A stretch of 64,000 nt of DNA from NCBI GenBank assembly GCA_017562135.1, contig QEYB01000637.1, forward strand, positions 1 to 64,000, in the 5' to 3' direction. Each line of letters begins with the position of its first letter. Position 1 is the stretch's first letter. Source of the DNA: Dipylidium caninum. Lineage: Eukaryota; Platyhelminthes; Cestoda; Cyclophyllidea; Dipylidiidae. The notes under the pieces are model-generated. The model did not search any database and was not told the origin of the DNA. It saw only the letters and a list, made by a program, of their open reading frames with translations. Positions 33,622 through 47,045 of this stretch are shown one piece after another. The position numbers and the translations under genes were made by a program.

Positions 33622-35540
33622 CCCCGTCTACACGCAATCGCCTCATGTGAAGCCAATTGAGATGGGTACACTATTTTCGTAGGGTGTGTGGGTACGCCGA
33701 GACATTGGCGACTTGTTTGTCTGCGTTCTGCCGCAGTGGCAGATGTGCAAACATGTGTTGGTAGTGTATACGCTTTAGACGAGCAGATAATAAGCTGCTG
33801 TGATGCTTGAGCGTCACTAGTACAGTCTCTCTACGGATCATTCGTAACTCCGCCATAGGCAGGTATATACACTGGTCATCGGAATTTATGAGGGCTTTGC
33901 CACTCTCATTCGATAAAAGTAAACACGGGCCACGGGCTGTGAGGGGCTTCAATCTACAATTTTATGCCTCTTCTTCTTTCGAACATGTGCTGGCGCGCAG
34001 CCTCTACACTACTTGCTTTTCCACGTCAGGCTACACCTAATGTCCACGACACACATTTACCTGTTGACACTCACAAACACCGTTCTGTCACACGTAGCCA
34101 ATTAGTCTCATCTCGACTCTCTGTTAACGCTCGAATGGACAGGGTGAAATAATTTTCTGAATCATGACCTTTGCGATCACTCGTGGATATGCACGTCTTG
34201 ACTCAATCCTGAGGCAGGCAATGTCATTTAGCTGTGAATATGGAGGGAATTTCGACAACACCATGGCAATTATAACGACTACGCTGATATCTCATCACCT
34301 AATCCCTGTTTTGAGCACTTCTCGCTTGATGGGGGTTAAAAAGATTCATTACAGTAGAGCACAACAAAGACAGGAAAGGATCCTGTGCGTAGATGGATGG
34401 AGAATTATAGCCGGTGGATGATAAGTGAACAGGACGACAACGAAAAAGACTTCTTTGTAAGGGCACAAGACTGTAGATTAATTTGTATCTCAACAAGTAT
34501 TTTCACACCTGCATCATGCAACACCAACTTCCTCATTTCACATCTCTGTTATCAGCAGTTAAATAGCTGTCTGGCAAATTCGACTGCACGCGTTCTGGAG
34601 AGATTTAGATTAGAAATAGTACATAGTCGCCTACAATATGGCAACAGTTGTAGAGGCCAAACGAGGACTGTTATGTAAGGGCTCTAACGTTGTAGGCTCT
34701 ACGACATCGTAGGGGTGAAGATTCGCTCCACTTCCGTCTATCGCACACCACGTACTCCCGTATTAACGCTGAGCACATCCACTCGGATGTAGTATCCCAT
34801 CTCAAAGTCCATCAATGTCCGTCCTCGCAGCTACATGGTTGGTCATGACTGAGATGTAAAAAGGCATATCTGAATAGACGCATGTATTTCCAAATAGACT
34901 GCTTACGCAACTGCCTAACTTAGCCTTTTTTCTTACACTTTCTTACCCACTGAGGATGATCTAACGACTTGGCTAAAGGCATGCTTAAGAGAAACCATTT
35001 GTCTCCATCTGAAGAGGACATTCACCCACCGGTCAGCTATAATACATCCGACTCATCAACTGCCACCAGGAATACCCTCATCCTCCTCCCCAATGCCAAA
35101 CTCATTTTCACAATAACTCCGGTATTTGTGACTGGCTAGCATCAAGAATATGCGCACCACTTCGCGTTATACAGGTTGAACTATTCTCCATGCCTCTGTC
35201 GGCATTTGCTCCTACGAAATAGTCGTCCTTCGTGGATATGAAGACCGCGCCTTCGCCGATATCTTGACACACGTTACTCACGTCTTCGACGCGTCATATA
35301 TGGCTCATGGTGTTGTGAAATCAAGAGTGATAAGTTTCTACCTATGCGTTGTAAATTCATGTACTATGAAAGGGACGTAGATTGCTATACTCAATCATTA
35401 TAGTTTCGATTGGCATCTGTTATTTCCTCCCAATTGTTCGACGCGTCATATATGGCTCATGGTGTAAAATTTTATGTTAGATTTGGCAATCGACTCCAAT
35501 TAGAATGTATTACCATTGTGGCTGATGTACTCATTATCTC
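33622..35540 (+). repeat. Inverted block L, unassigned sequence, and block O
   Basis: Positions 33,640-33,830 resemble block L in reverse complement. From 33,840 to 34,850 I recognise little. From 34,860 to 35,300 block O appears, matching 24,950-25,400 and 54,660-55,090. A short local repeat of the run gcgtcatatatggctcatgg occurs at about 35,290 and 35,443. No gene is supported. Confidence 0.45.
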
Positions 35541-35639
35541 ACAAGCAATTCGTGAAAAAGGAAAAGGGTAGAAATCGTTCGTGGAAATATGGATGCATGT
35601 GGAGGATATGGTGAAATCTATTGTTGTAATGAAATTAAT

Positions 35640-36090
35640 TTGGCACCAGTGATTGAAGCGTTATAAGGTCATCGTGCGCTATCGTGCAGTAAATATGCAC
35701 CGTGCCTATTAAGCAATGCTGGTCGTTCTTCATAATTCCCCATGCATGACATGAATTTCGTGGTAATAGAACGCCGCCGGTACCACGATTTCGTCTTGTT
35801 GCGTGGAGGAGGAAAGCACCACTGCTTGCGCATCGGAGAATGTGATAGGCGCAAATCTCATAAGGCAATTTCATCTCGAGAGTGGGTCTTGATGTGCTGA
35901 AAGGCGGAAGTACTCGAGTATCGATGAGCAACAAAGCTCTGCACTCGCTCTTGCTGTCTTTCGTCTGCATTCGCGGCAGTTCGTACGGCAGTGTATGTGA
36001 GTGCATTGTTATCTTTACCTTCTCAACGTCCATATGTAAAGGCACGATATTGCTCATGTTTTGTCTCTATTGCATTAACTCTCTTCATCT
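35640..36090 (-). mobile_element. Degenerate mariner-like fragment
   Basis: The minus-strand ORF (35,635-36,057) is the longest open copy of this fragment (140 codons). It has a V-K-I segment, LPYELPRMQ and CRALLL, matching the mariner pattern before the first catalytic Asp. The TCDE motif itself is lost through a frame change. The later pieces VLLPRN and MKNDQHCLIG recur in the other copies. Confidence 0.45.
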
Positions 36091-36169
36091 TCGAACAACC
36101 CTGTTATCACGTCACCGTAATTTCGTGTTACATCTTTCTTGTTTCTTCAAATGCTAGGCATAGAACTGG

Positions 36170-36400
36170 TGTGAAGGAGACATGCGAGAGTGTAGTTGGA
36201 AAGATCACCTGATCTCGTTGCTTTGTCCGTCAGATTGTAGGTGATATAGGAAGTTGGGGCATCATGTGACTGCTTCACTCCCAACTTCCACACTTGGTGA
36301 TGCTACATCACCAACACTTAGGATGACATTTCGGAGCTTCTACAGCAAATCTCTTACCAATGAAAATGTGACCTTTGAGTGTCATTGAGAAAACTGTGCG
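36170..36400 (+). repeat. Interspersed repeat R2
   Basis: This plus-orientation R2 has the hairpin well preserved (atcacct against aggtgat). It follows the mariner-like fragment directly. Confidence 0.75.
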
Positions 36401-36469
36401 ATCAAAACAATTCACAGTGCTTCCTCTATCCAACGTGCACATGGCTTCGACTCCATCAGTGTAGTACTG

Positions 36470-37200
36470 GTCGACCGAGTGTGGGACAATTCTCCACTAC
36501 ATTATCTGCCGTCCAGTACACAGATACATTGGTATAATGAGAGATTCAGGAGAAGATGGCATTCGGGGAGAAAACAGTAGATCATCTTCCATCCACGCGC
36601 ATTCCCTTTTGTTTGGCCCGATTGACACCGACGTTCTGCTGCGTCCCTCTGCCTCACCGGATTTGTGTGATAGGGTACGGGTTTTGCCTGTCCATGAGAG
36701 CAGAGCAGCTGGCAGTAGGAGGGGATTATTATCACAAATACAGAGAAATGAATGTGGACAGTCAAAGTGGTGGCAGGAATCAGAGTTAATAGTGTTACAC
36801 TGGGGTTTTGTGTTGACCTCTTCACAATTTGAGTCGGAACCGTCTCACTTTTCTTGTCGCCATGAGAACTTGTCTCTATGAGCATGCGCTGTGAACCCTT
36901 TGATGGTGAGGGGGACAACAGTTAGCCGAGGTAAAGTAATTCCTTTCCTCATAGCTAAAGCGGAATCAACTGTTCAAGCAGCGAATCACCTTATATTGTT
37001 GATGGTAATCATCAGACAGCATCAGAGGCCCAAAAGATTTGCGTTAAAAGGCCAATTGGATTGCATTAAACGCCAAAGGACACATCCCACGCCCAAATGT
37101 CGCCACACGCTAACCGGTTATGTTATAATACGTCAAGAAACGGTTAGCAGCTAAGACTTGTATCATTTCTCATACAGCGTCTCCTCGCAAACATGAAGAC
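36470..37200 (+). repeat. Block D and following blocks
   Basis: This well preserved D copy has overlapping ORFs (36,537-36,881 and 36,556-36,789). The peptide FCLARLTPTFCC in it is also readable at 40,308, but other copies are broken, so a coding role today is unlikely. Confidence 0.65.
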
Positions 37201-38690
37201 AGGCTTTATTATACCAATGGTACGTGGCTTTGCTGAAACCACTTAGGTGGTGAATAGAGGGTTGAGCACTTTCCCCTTCTACTCTCGTGAAGAAATGAAA
37301 CTGAGTGAAATATTCGGTGACCGGCATCGCACACACACTTTGTCAAAGTCGTGAGCTGTTATGCACGATCACAGGCATACCACTCAATGTGGATGTTTCA
37401 AAACCTACAGAAGATAGCGTGGAGCTTATGCGAAGACATTAGCAAAAGGAGAAAGGTGAAACAGAGAGGATAAACTCAGGATAATGTTTGTATTTCGTGT
37501 CACCGCGACAGGCGAATGGAAGGCCATCACGTTCGATTTGCAAGGAGCGAGAGCGCGAATGGATTAGGGAGCCAGGCTCGTGGCGACGTTTGAGTCATTG
37601 CAGCAATGGAACCTAATTTGTCAACTCGCCCACTTGCTTATTATCTAAAGAGGGCGAGACAGTCGGTGGGGAGTTGATGAAAAATTGGATGAAAGGAGAA
37701 CATATGAGGGTGCAAGTGGTAAGTGGGAAGGGGTAAATCGAGGTGGTGATTGATTCGCCCCATACATCTCCACTCCTGCTGATTTTCGGGGACGGAGAGG
37801 AGAGTCGGGTGCATTTTGGCTGGTGCTCCTCACCAAAGTGGAAGAAGTTCTCTCTAAGCAGTCTGCACTTCACTCGAAATTGTCGCCTTGAAAAGGGTCA
37901 AGGCAGCTGACAGGAAGAGAAACTTGACGAATAAGAATTGGCCCCAACGATATTTTAACCATTTGGCACCATACTGTCAGACAACTCATTATTCAAGGCC
38001 ACCAACCGTCGATTATAGGACGCCGTGAGCGTATTAGAGGTCGCGTCCGAAGGTAGTGTTTTTGCGGACACAATTTAGTAAGGGCGGCCTTCTCAACACC
38101 ATTTCTAACTTATCAGATTAAGGCAGGACAAGGAGTGCACGGGAATCTTCAGCCATCCTCATAGGAACCGGTGTTTAACGCAGGTCACTTTAGTGGACAA
38201 ATAGGGTTAAGAGCGGTCGGAAGGAAAATCCATGAAGGAATGTGAATGATTGAAATATTCACTGATCAGCTTTGAGCTACACCTGCGGCGCAGTTGCGAT
38301 TTGTCACAAAATAACACCCGTATTTTGAATAACATTAAATTGTCAAGGAGGAGTAAAATGCAAGACGGCTGTTTCAAAAGCATAGTTATATGTGCCGAGA
38401 AAGTCATGAAGATGCTAAACATTGGTCTGATAATAACAAACGAACCGAGGATCTCACCTATGAATCGCAAGCAATGAAAAAGCGAATGGGAATAGGGAAC
38501 CCAGGTTCATGGTAACATTTGAGTCCTTGTAGCCAAGGAAACGAATATTTCAACTCTTTCACTTATTATCTAAAACTGTGAAGACATTCGGGGGAGCTGA
38601 GGGCAAAGTGGACGAAAGGAGAACATATGAGGTGGGGAGTGGGAAGATTGGAAGCCTGGTGGTGGTTGATTTGCCCATATTTCCCCCCTT
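37200..38690 (+). repeat. Two right-arm copies of block A and a block I fragment
   Basis: Block A appears at 37,560-37,880 and again at 38,490-38,790. A block I fragment (right-arm orientation) lies at 38,110-38,270. The rest (37,290-37,550, 38,280-38,480) shows nothing I can name. No gene is supported. Confidence 0.6.
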
Positions 38691-39599
38691 CTCATGACTT
38701 TCGCGGATGGAGGGGAAAGTGAGCGGCAGTTGGGCTGGTGCTCCCGCCGATGTGCTCGACGGTTCCTCTTCCTGAGTTGTAATTCACTCAATATAGCCCA
38801 CGTGAGGAATACTCGAATCTGTTACTTTCGGTGACGCAGGTTTGGAGGCAAGATTGATCGCTTCCAAAAACCATGCATTAAAATTTTCACCGCCGTTTGG
38901 TGTATCAATTTTCGTGTGGAGTCATCTGATGGGAAGAGAAACATGCTGAAGACAACTTGCGAGAGTGTAAGTGGCATGATCACCTGATTTTGTTGCTTTG
39001 TCTGTCAGATTGTGGGTGAGTTAGCCAGTTTGTGTCGTCATGTGACTGCTTCAGGCACACTTCCCCTAGCGGTGATGCTGCATCACCAACGCTTATCATG
39101 ACAATGTGGGAAACCCACATTATGTTTACTGTCAATGAAAATTTGACTAGTGAATTACCATGAAAATTCTGCAGTAGACAATACTGTTATCGGCTAAAGA
39201 TTGCAACAGTGAACAGGATGTTTGTTGGCCACAAGAAAAGTTGTAAAATCAGATTGAGAGGTTTCTCCCTAGTTTCTCTGATTAGATCCACTACGAACGG
39301 GGCGTGGAATGTAAGTAGGAAAAGGCGCATTTTTCCACCAATTTTGTGCTATACTCAATCATCATATGTTCCATGTCATCTCTGATTTTCTGACAACCAT
39401 TCGGCGAGTTTTACATGGTTTATAGCAATAATCGTTACGTTATAGGTGATAAACAACGTCAGATTGAGTATATTATCACGGTGACTAATGTACTCATTTT
39501 CTCACAAACAATTCGTGAAAAAGGGAAAGGTAGAAATTGCTCGGTGAAATATGGATGTATGCGGAGGACATGGTGACGTTCCTTATCGTAAAGATGTTA

Positions 39600-40060
39600 A
39601 TTTGGCAACAGTGATTGGAGCATTATGTGGTCCTGGGGCGCTATCTTGCAATGAACCTACAATGCTGGTCGTTCTTCATAAGCTCCTCGTGCATGGTATC
39701 ACTTTCCAGGTAATAGAACGACACCGATACCATGATTTCGTCGCGTTACTTGAAGGAAGAAACAACCACTGATTGCACATGGGAGGATGTGATAACCGCA
39801 AATTCTCGTAACGCAATTTCATCTTGAGAATGTGTCCTGGGCTTGAATCCTTGTCTGCGCAATTGCCTCATCGCTTGCGACTAACATGCGTAAGCCACAT
39901 TTCGTCACACGTGATAATGTGGTGAAAAGGGGCAGTACACGGGTGTAGCTGAGCAACGGAGCTCTGCACTCTATCTTGCTGTCGTTCATCTGCATTTGCG
40001 TCAGTTCCTGCGGCAGTACATATGAGTGGCTTGTGATCCGGAATTTCACATTGTCCGTCA
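39600..40060 (-). mobile_element. Degenerate mariner-like fragment with the TCDE motif
   Basis: The minus-strand ORF 39,868-40,158 ends in HHIITCDEMWLTHVSRK (39,874-39,924), the clearest reading of the motif comparable with mariner I-V-T-G-D-E-K-W. The upstream half (ALTQM, then a Cys and LLS) is in the overlapping frame 39,819-40,049. The element is broken. Confidence 0.5.
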
Positions 40061-41751
40061 GATCGTAGGTGATTTAGGAAGGTGGGGGCATCATGTGACT
40101 GCCTCACTCCTAACTTCCACACTCGGTGATGCTGCATTTCCAATGCATAGGATGACATTGTGGAACTTCTATAACAAGTCTCTTACAAATGAAAATGTGG
40201 TCCTTGAGTTTCGTTGATTAAACTCTGCAAGCAAAACAATATTCTCCACCACTTTTTCTGCCGTCCAGTACGCAGATGCAATGACATGAGTAGGGATCCA
40301 GGAGAACATGGCATTTGAGGAGACAAGAGTAGATCAACTGCCATTCACGTACATTCTCTTTTGTTTGGCCCGATTGACACCGACGTTCTGCTGCGTCCCT
40401 CTGCCTCACCGGATATATGTGTTTCGGTCACGGGTTTTGCCCGTAAATGAGAGCAGAGCAGGTGGCAGTAGGAAGGGAGTGTCTTCACATATGTGGAGAA
40501 ATGAATGTGGGTGGTCGAAGTGGTTGCAGAAATCAAAGTCTGTGGTGTTACACTGTGGTCTCTATTGACATCTCCAAAGTCTGAGTCCGACCCGTCTTAT
40601 TGGTCACGTCTGCATGAACACTTGTTACCATGAGTATGCGCTGTGAGTCCTTTGATGGTAGGAAGGATAACAGCTAGCAGAGGCATAGTAATTCATTTCC
40701 TTCCCGTTAGAGCAGAATCAACTTATTTGGTTGACGGCAATCATCGGACAGGAACTGAGGTCAAACAGCTTCGCATAAACCAGCCACTTGGATCCCAGTA
40801 ACCGCCCAAATCACATCCCAAACCGCAATTTTGCCACATTTGATCCGCTTATGTTACCATATGTCGAAACTGAGCATGCGGCGTCTCCTTGGAGATATGA
40901 AGACAGGCTATATTCCTCCAATTCTACAAGGCTTTGATAGACCCACTGAAGTCGTGGACAGAGGATGGAGCAGTTTCGCCTTCCAATCTCAATGAAAGGG
41001 TATTTTGCAGTAGAACAGTTTTCCAGTTTATATCCGTACTCAACAAAGTTAGTGCTCCTCTAATACTTCAATGCAAGAGTAAATGCCTCTGAAATGTCAA
41101 ACTATAGGCGACGTGTTAATACTGGATCCGCGTACTAAGCGTCTTCTACTCCACCAAATTTCCTCACACACTAGATTGCAAGTATGATTCGACATCGTGC
41201 TGGTGTGTCATGTCTTCCCCAAATAATATTTGTTTCTTTCTGAATGACAACACGTGGAGGGGTGTGAATTGGCAATTGGGAATGGATTCACTGAGAGGTA
41301 GGGGTAATGAAGGGAATCGCGGAATAACCCGACTTGTTACCCAATCAACCGATGCCAGTCACAAATGAAAATAAGGGAAATATCCCAACAACACAAACCT
41401 ATTCCCTCGAGAGATTCTTCGCATGATTGAGGCATAACACTCTGGCACGAATGCAATCGAAGAAACGCCCAATTGATTTAAGTATCTGCCGACTTGCTCC
41501 GCTAGATTGAGACAGAGCAAAGACCAAATGCAGCATTGAGTTGTGGGAAATCAGGCTTTCCAAGTTTTGCTCTCCAAATCATCGCCTAATGTAAGGTAAA
41601 GCTTAGTGCATAGGTTAGAATGAAATGAGATATTGGAGAATGTTGGGCAAGAGTGACGTAGAACTCTCCAGTCGATCTGGCCACACTGTCATGAAAAAGT
41701 GAAATTGGGAAGAGGCCCTGTCCTCCGCTACGCCCAGCTTCCTATATCTCA

Positions 41752-41785
<34 letters not shown>

Positions 41786-41786
41786 A
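41752..41786 (+). repeat. (AAGC)n microsatellite
   Basis: About eight uninterrupted AAGC units. The counterpart near 3,258-3,298 is irregular because of the noise there. It is likely length-polymorphic. Confidence 0.9.
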
Positions 41787-44700
41787 GCAGCGACCTCAGA
41801 CGTTCTTGCTACCTACGCACCCGCATTTTGCCTTCAGACTATTTCCCTTCTCAGCGGATGAAGGGACAAGAAGGTTGTTACACGATGCGACAGTGACACG
41901 ATAACATGTTTCATGAAGGTACTGCTCTACTGATGTCAATTGTTAGGACGCATTAATTTTTCGTTTCGGCTTATGAATATCAGCGAAATGCTGCTCGAGG
42001 TGCACATTTTCAATGTTAAAGGGCATGGTTTAGAGGTGTAACAACGTCATGATAAGCCGAGTTGACGCAGCATTGCCACTTGTGAGAGGAGGAAGTGAAG
42101 CAGTCATATGATGCTACCAACCTCCTAAATCGCCTGTACTCTGACAGGCGAAGCAACGACGTCAGGTGATCTTGTCACTTACACTCTCGCATGTTGCCTG
42201 CAAATCATTTCTCTTCGCAGCGACTGAGTGTACGAGAAAACAGTCACGCTAAACGACGGTGACAATACAACAGGGTTTGTGCAATGAGATAGGAGCGTGA
42301 TGCTTTTCGCGCTTTCACAGGTGGACGCCGATAAGCTATAAATCGAGTTAAGAGAGGCGCCATTTGTAAACTATGTCCATCTCATCATCGAAATTGCAGC
42401 CACACACTCGCTTCAGTCGCAATTGCTGTGACGGTCATGGCAGCATTCAATAGATGGTTTTTGGCGTTGAAGAGGGAGTCGTCTACGAGTATGCTGTCAA
42501 AAGGTTAAACTATCGTTGCGATCAATTCCTGTTAATCACGTTTCTCTTCCTGTTAGCTCTTTGGAGTGAAGTGCAGCCCAGGAAGCGCAAACTTCGTGCA
42601 GTTTAGCGAGGAGCAAAAGCCCAACGTCATCCGACTCTTCCCTCCGTCCATAAAAAGGCACAAGAAGAGACGAAATAGGGGCGAATCAATTACCACCCTG
42701 ATTACTCCCTTCGGTTCAGCCAATTTGCCCTCACCTCTCTTCGGAGTGCACCGAAGTATTGGGTTAACACGAAATTGGGGAAGTGCAAAGCTTCGGTCCT
42801 ACTGCCAAGAGGCTTCAAAACGACCAAGATCCTAGGTTCCCCAATTCTATTCGCGTTTTCACTGCTTGCAACTCGAACGTGAGCACGAGATTTTTACCTT
42901 TGCATATCTTTCTCGTCGTCACTTTCCTCTGCACAAAGGGGCATGTTTTCGAGACAGCCTTATTGCATTTTTAGTTCTTCTCGACAAATCCGCTTTGTTT
43001 AATATTACTGGAAATCGGACATAACAGCTCACGCATTTGACAAAGTGCTAGCACATATCATTTACATTTCTTTATGATATGTCCATCCGAATGCCTACCA
43101 TCCTATTTGCTCGTCACATTAGCCTACCTCAGATACAGGTTCATGTGAGGAAAGTCGAAGGGCATCGTGCACTCCTCCAACAAGTATATCATCATCAGGC
43201 ATATGAGGTCATGTTGATTGCCAAGGTATCATGCATTTTTTCTTAATAATCTCCCGAGAACTCTGGTAACATAGGGCATGATCCAAAGATCGTAGTGTCT
43301 TTACCATAAAGTCAACCGAAATGGCACAGTAAATCAGATCGTTGTCATGTCGAAGCCTAGAATATTTGACCCCACATTTGATCCTCCACCACCAGTTCAT
43401 TCAGCCACTGCACAAACACGCCACACTCCACCATCGAAGCATAGAGGCCATTCTCAACGATCGCAAATACGCCTGCAAGTGTTCACATGGTCGCGCGTCG
43501 TGTTGCCCCAACCAATATCCTTCTGAGTGTGTTGTGTCAAGTATGCTGAATTGATAATCACTGCTTACTTCGTGCTACATCTCCCTTTTGCTGCTGCCTT
43601 ACCTGTTCAAGGAGGCTGTGGCAATATGCAACTCGTTCTAACGATTCCCCTACTAATGCAACAGGGGACCTGCCTCACTCCGAAGCAGCTTGACAATACT
43701 CAAGCACACATCTCAGAGGCATGATGCGTGTAGCTATTGGAAGAATGCTCCATCACTTCCCAAATACTTTCGGGCGTCCCTTCTACTTAGGCAAGAGATG
43801 AATGCTGACTAAACTGGAAGTTATGGAAGGAATTCGTTGACCACTTCTCCTTCTGTCATCTTGCGTTTGTCCCCTTAACATTTGCCTACTTGTTTCCACA
43901 AAGTGCATTTTTCGCATGCGATTGGTAAGCAAGTTGTAAGCTAGCAATTTGCAGTCTCTTTTCTTCTTCCCTCGTCTTTCTATTGAAATAGACAGTTGCG
44001 AGGACGTTCACTTGTGCTATATCAATATTGTTCGCGCGGTGGGTTTCCTTGGCCAGTAAGAGGAACATATTTCACCCTGAACGATCAACAACAAGTGTAC
44101 TCCGACGAAGCCATGCGAGAGACGATAAAATGGTGTGGTGTAACTCGCGACTGAATTTCCACAGCTCCAAATTTGAACCTGCTTTCCGGTGCAACCGCTC
44201 CCAGATTGTACCAATGAGAATGGTCGTTATGCTTCGAGCGGTCTTTGGAGCTAGTGAGGAAATTCGCTCCATAATGTGGTAATTCTCGACAAAGTTTGCT
44301 CATCATTGAAATGACAGGCGACGACAACGGGTCACCCATCTTGGTAAATGACACGTCTCGGTCTGGAACTAATCTGCAAATGTGATTATATAATCGGGTA
44401 GTGCAATTCGTTGACTTTCTTGGAATCAGTCAGTTTTAGTGTTAGTAGACCAGCGGTCACGAAAGCAAAGGAAGGGGAGGAGTAAAAACTTCCAGAGTCA
44501 AACTCCTGACTGCTCCCTTTTCTAACTCTAGTGCATGAGGTCAAAGAATTAGCTGACCTCGAGCAGAAAATGGGACATATTGTAGAATAGTGTCACTCTA
44601 CGCCTCAGCACTCGTTCTTTTTTGAGTGACCATGAAATCGCAAGATGTGTGACACACAAGGCAATGGCCTATTGTGTTTCGTGTTTACCATTATTGAGCG

Positions 44701-44955
44701 GGACTGACAAATCACTTGGATGTTCCAATTACGAGACGGATGGCATGAGGAGAAGGGGTCAGTGACGCTCAAGCATTACACAACTGTAACATGTGCTCCT
44801 CTAAGGCGCGTACCCTACCAATGTATATCTCCACAATTGAAACTGCGGCAAAAGGCAGACAAGTAATTCGCCAATACCTGTAATTCCCATACCCCCTTGA
44901 CGGTAATTTGGCGATCTCAATTGGCTTCACCTGATGAGTACGTGTGTAGTTGGAG

Positions 44956-44993
44956 TATTTAATTCGCCAATTTGCTGTCACTTGTCATTCGAC
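44956..44993 (+). promoter_or_regulatory. Core promoter and very short leader (copy B)
   Basis: Identical to 6,495-6,532: TATTTAA from 44,956, predicted first base at 44,987, ATG at 44,994. Confidence 0.65.
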
Positions 44994-45401
44994 ATGATGA
45001 AAGTCTGCCTGTTACTAGCTATCAGCGTGACAGTTTTCGCTAACGATCCTGTAGCGGATTACTATCAATATTACATATATGCCAACGGTCAAAACAATAT
45101 CGCGCCAGTTGCAAATGCGTCTACAAATGTGCCTGCAAATGCGTCTACAAATGTGCCTGTAAATGCGTCTACAAATGTGCCTGCAAATGCGTCTACAAAT
45201 GCGCCTGCAAATGCGTCTACAAATGCGCCTGCAAATGCGTCTACAAATGTGCCTGCAAATGCGTCTACAAATGCGTCTGCAAATTCATCAGCAGCGAATC
45301 CGCAGTCATCCGAAGGAATAACCACAACATCATATTCTCCTGCTCTGCTTCCCACTTACTCTCTTCTCCTTTCCGCCCTTCTGCTTCAACTCTTCTCCTG
45401 A
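44994..45401 (+). CDS. Small secreted mucin-like protein (copy B)
   Basis: The protein has 135 residues and equals the one encoded at 6,533 except for Leu instead of Pro near the end of the hydrophobic tail (LLLQLFS against LLPQLFS) and one silent change in the last repeat. It has a signal peptide, a Tyr-rich segment, seven eight-residue NASTN-type repeats with one sequon each, and a GPI-anchor type tail. The Leu makes the tail more uniformly hydrophobic, as in the 33,583 and 53,271 proteins, so this copy may be the ancestral state. If the duplication is an assembly artefact, the two are alleles. Confidence 0.8.
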   Translation: MMKVCLLLAISVTVFANDPVADYYQYYIYANGQNNIAPVANASTNVPANASTNVPVNASTNVPANASTNAPANASTNAPANASTNVPANASTNASANSSAANPQSSEGITTTSYSPALLPTYSLLLSALLLQLFS

Positions 45402-45454
45402 ACCAACTTTCCTCACACACTGCGATCCAACTGATAGATTTAATTTCTCTGCTC

Positions 45455-45460
45455 ATTAAA
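45455..45460 (+). terminator. Candidate poly(A) signal ATTAAA (copy B)
   Basis: Same position relative to the stop codon as in the 6,533 gene. Confidence 0.5.
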
Positions 45461-47045
45461 TCCTCCCCCCATTAATACTTGTTGCATTCTCTAGTCCACG
45501 GATGTGGCATGGGATTGTGCATAGAGCTAGATAGATGTGACAATTGGTAAGTGGCCATGGCTTCACACGAGAGGACATTGTTTTGAGCAATGTCGTCTCA
45601 TTACCTGCCTAGTTGTCTCTCGAGGTAAGTAAAGGGGGCACGGAGCCTTGTGCAAAAATCTCCTCTTATTTTATCCTCTTTACCATCCGCCTGGCTACTT
45701 CTCACTCGGTTTGCTCGACATATTGCGGTCTCCTCACGCACAGGCTGTGCTATGGCGTGAACGAAGAGGACAGTATTATGAAGGAAGTAGTTTGAGCTGA
45801 CAAGTGGCTTATTGACGCAAGAAAAGCGGACACACCACTTTGGGTAACAATACCCCCTCATGTTCTCCACTGAACCATCCAATTCGTTTAAAATAGGCCA
45901 CAATTGCGTGAAGCATACTGTCTGAACAATGTCTGAAGGCAACATGTGAGAATGTAGGTGGCAAGAGCACCTGATATCGTGGAGATGTGGACATCTTGCA
46001 TTTCGGTAACAATTTAAATCAAACCCTTGTTACAAACACGGAAATTTCCCCGCCCCGAGGTAGAACGAAAGTGCCACCAAGCGTGCACAATTTTCTCTTC
46101 ACTCTGACCTCTATTGAAATTATTCATAGTGTTTCGTCAGACGACACCAACATTCCACGTGTCTACTGTCAAGATCTCCCTAGTGGGCCTGAGAGCAGAT
46201 CGTGCCTTGCTTCTCATTACATTGAGAAGGGCACAATGGCCAAATTGCAAGATGAATGTTAGTTTGGACATAGTCAATATGCTGCAGAAGATGCTTCAAA
46301 TGAGGTAGACTGTGCTTGGTTGGTTGACTTTCGGTGAGGACACTGAGACTTATGCATCAGGGCTTGTCCTTATCAGAATTGTCAGGTGAAACCACAGGAA
46401 AAATGAGCGATAGCATGACCGTCAGTATGGACACATGTGGCCGATGTTGCATTACCTGGTCAAGGAGTGCATGAACACCTTCAGCTATCCTCATTTGAAC
46501 GTCTATTTGACTGGGATTAAGTTGGGCGGCAAATGGGATTAACAGCGGTCGGATGGAAAATTCATTAAGAAATGTGAATGAGTGAAACAGTCAATGGTCG
46601 GCTTTTCGCCACACCTATGTCACTGTTAGGAGTTATTACGCGAGGCCACCAGTATTTTAATTAAAGTGGAATTTTCGAGAAGTACTGCCAGAAGCGCAAG
46701 AGTGCTGTTTGTACAACATTCTCATATGTGCGTAGGTGAAATTAGCGTGACAAAGTCATACACCTGTTTAGCGGACGTAGGATGGAGGTAGCAAAAACGG
46801 CGTAATTCCCTCCAATTATTTGCTATGCTCAACCATTATAATTCCCATTGTCATCTGTGATTTTCTGACAATCAGCGGAAGTCATTGTGTTAGAGTTGAT
46901 AATTGACTTCAGAACGTATATGTCACCGTCGTTGTTAACATACTCATTATCTCACAAATAAGTCGTGAAAACGAAAGGGTGGAAATCGCTTGTTGAAGTA
47001 TGGGTGTATGTGTAATACGTGTTGAAATACCTTATCGTAAAGATG

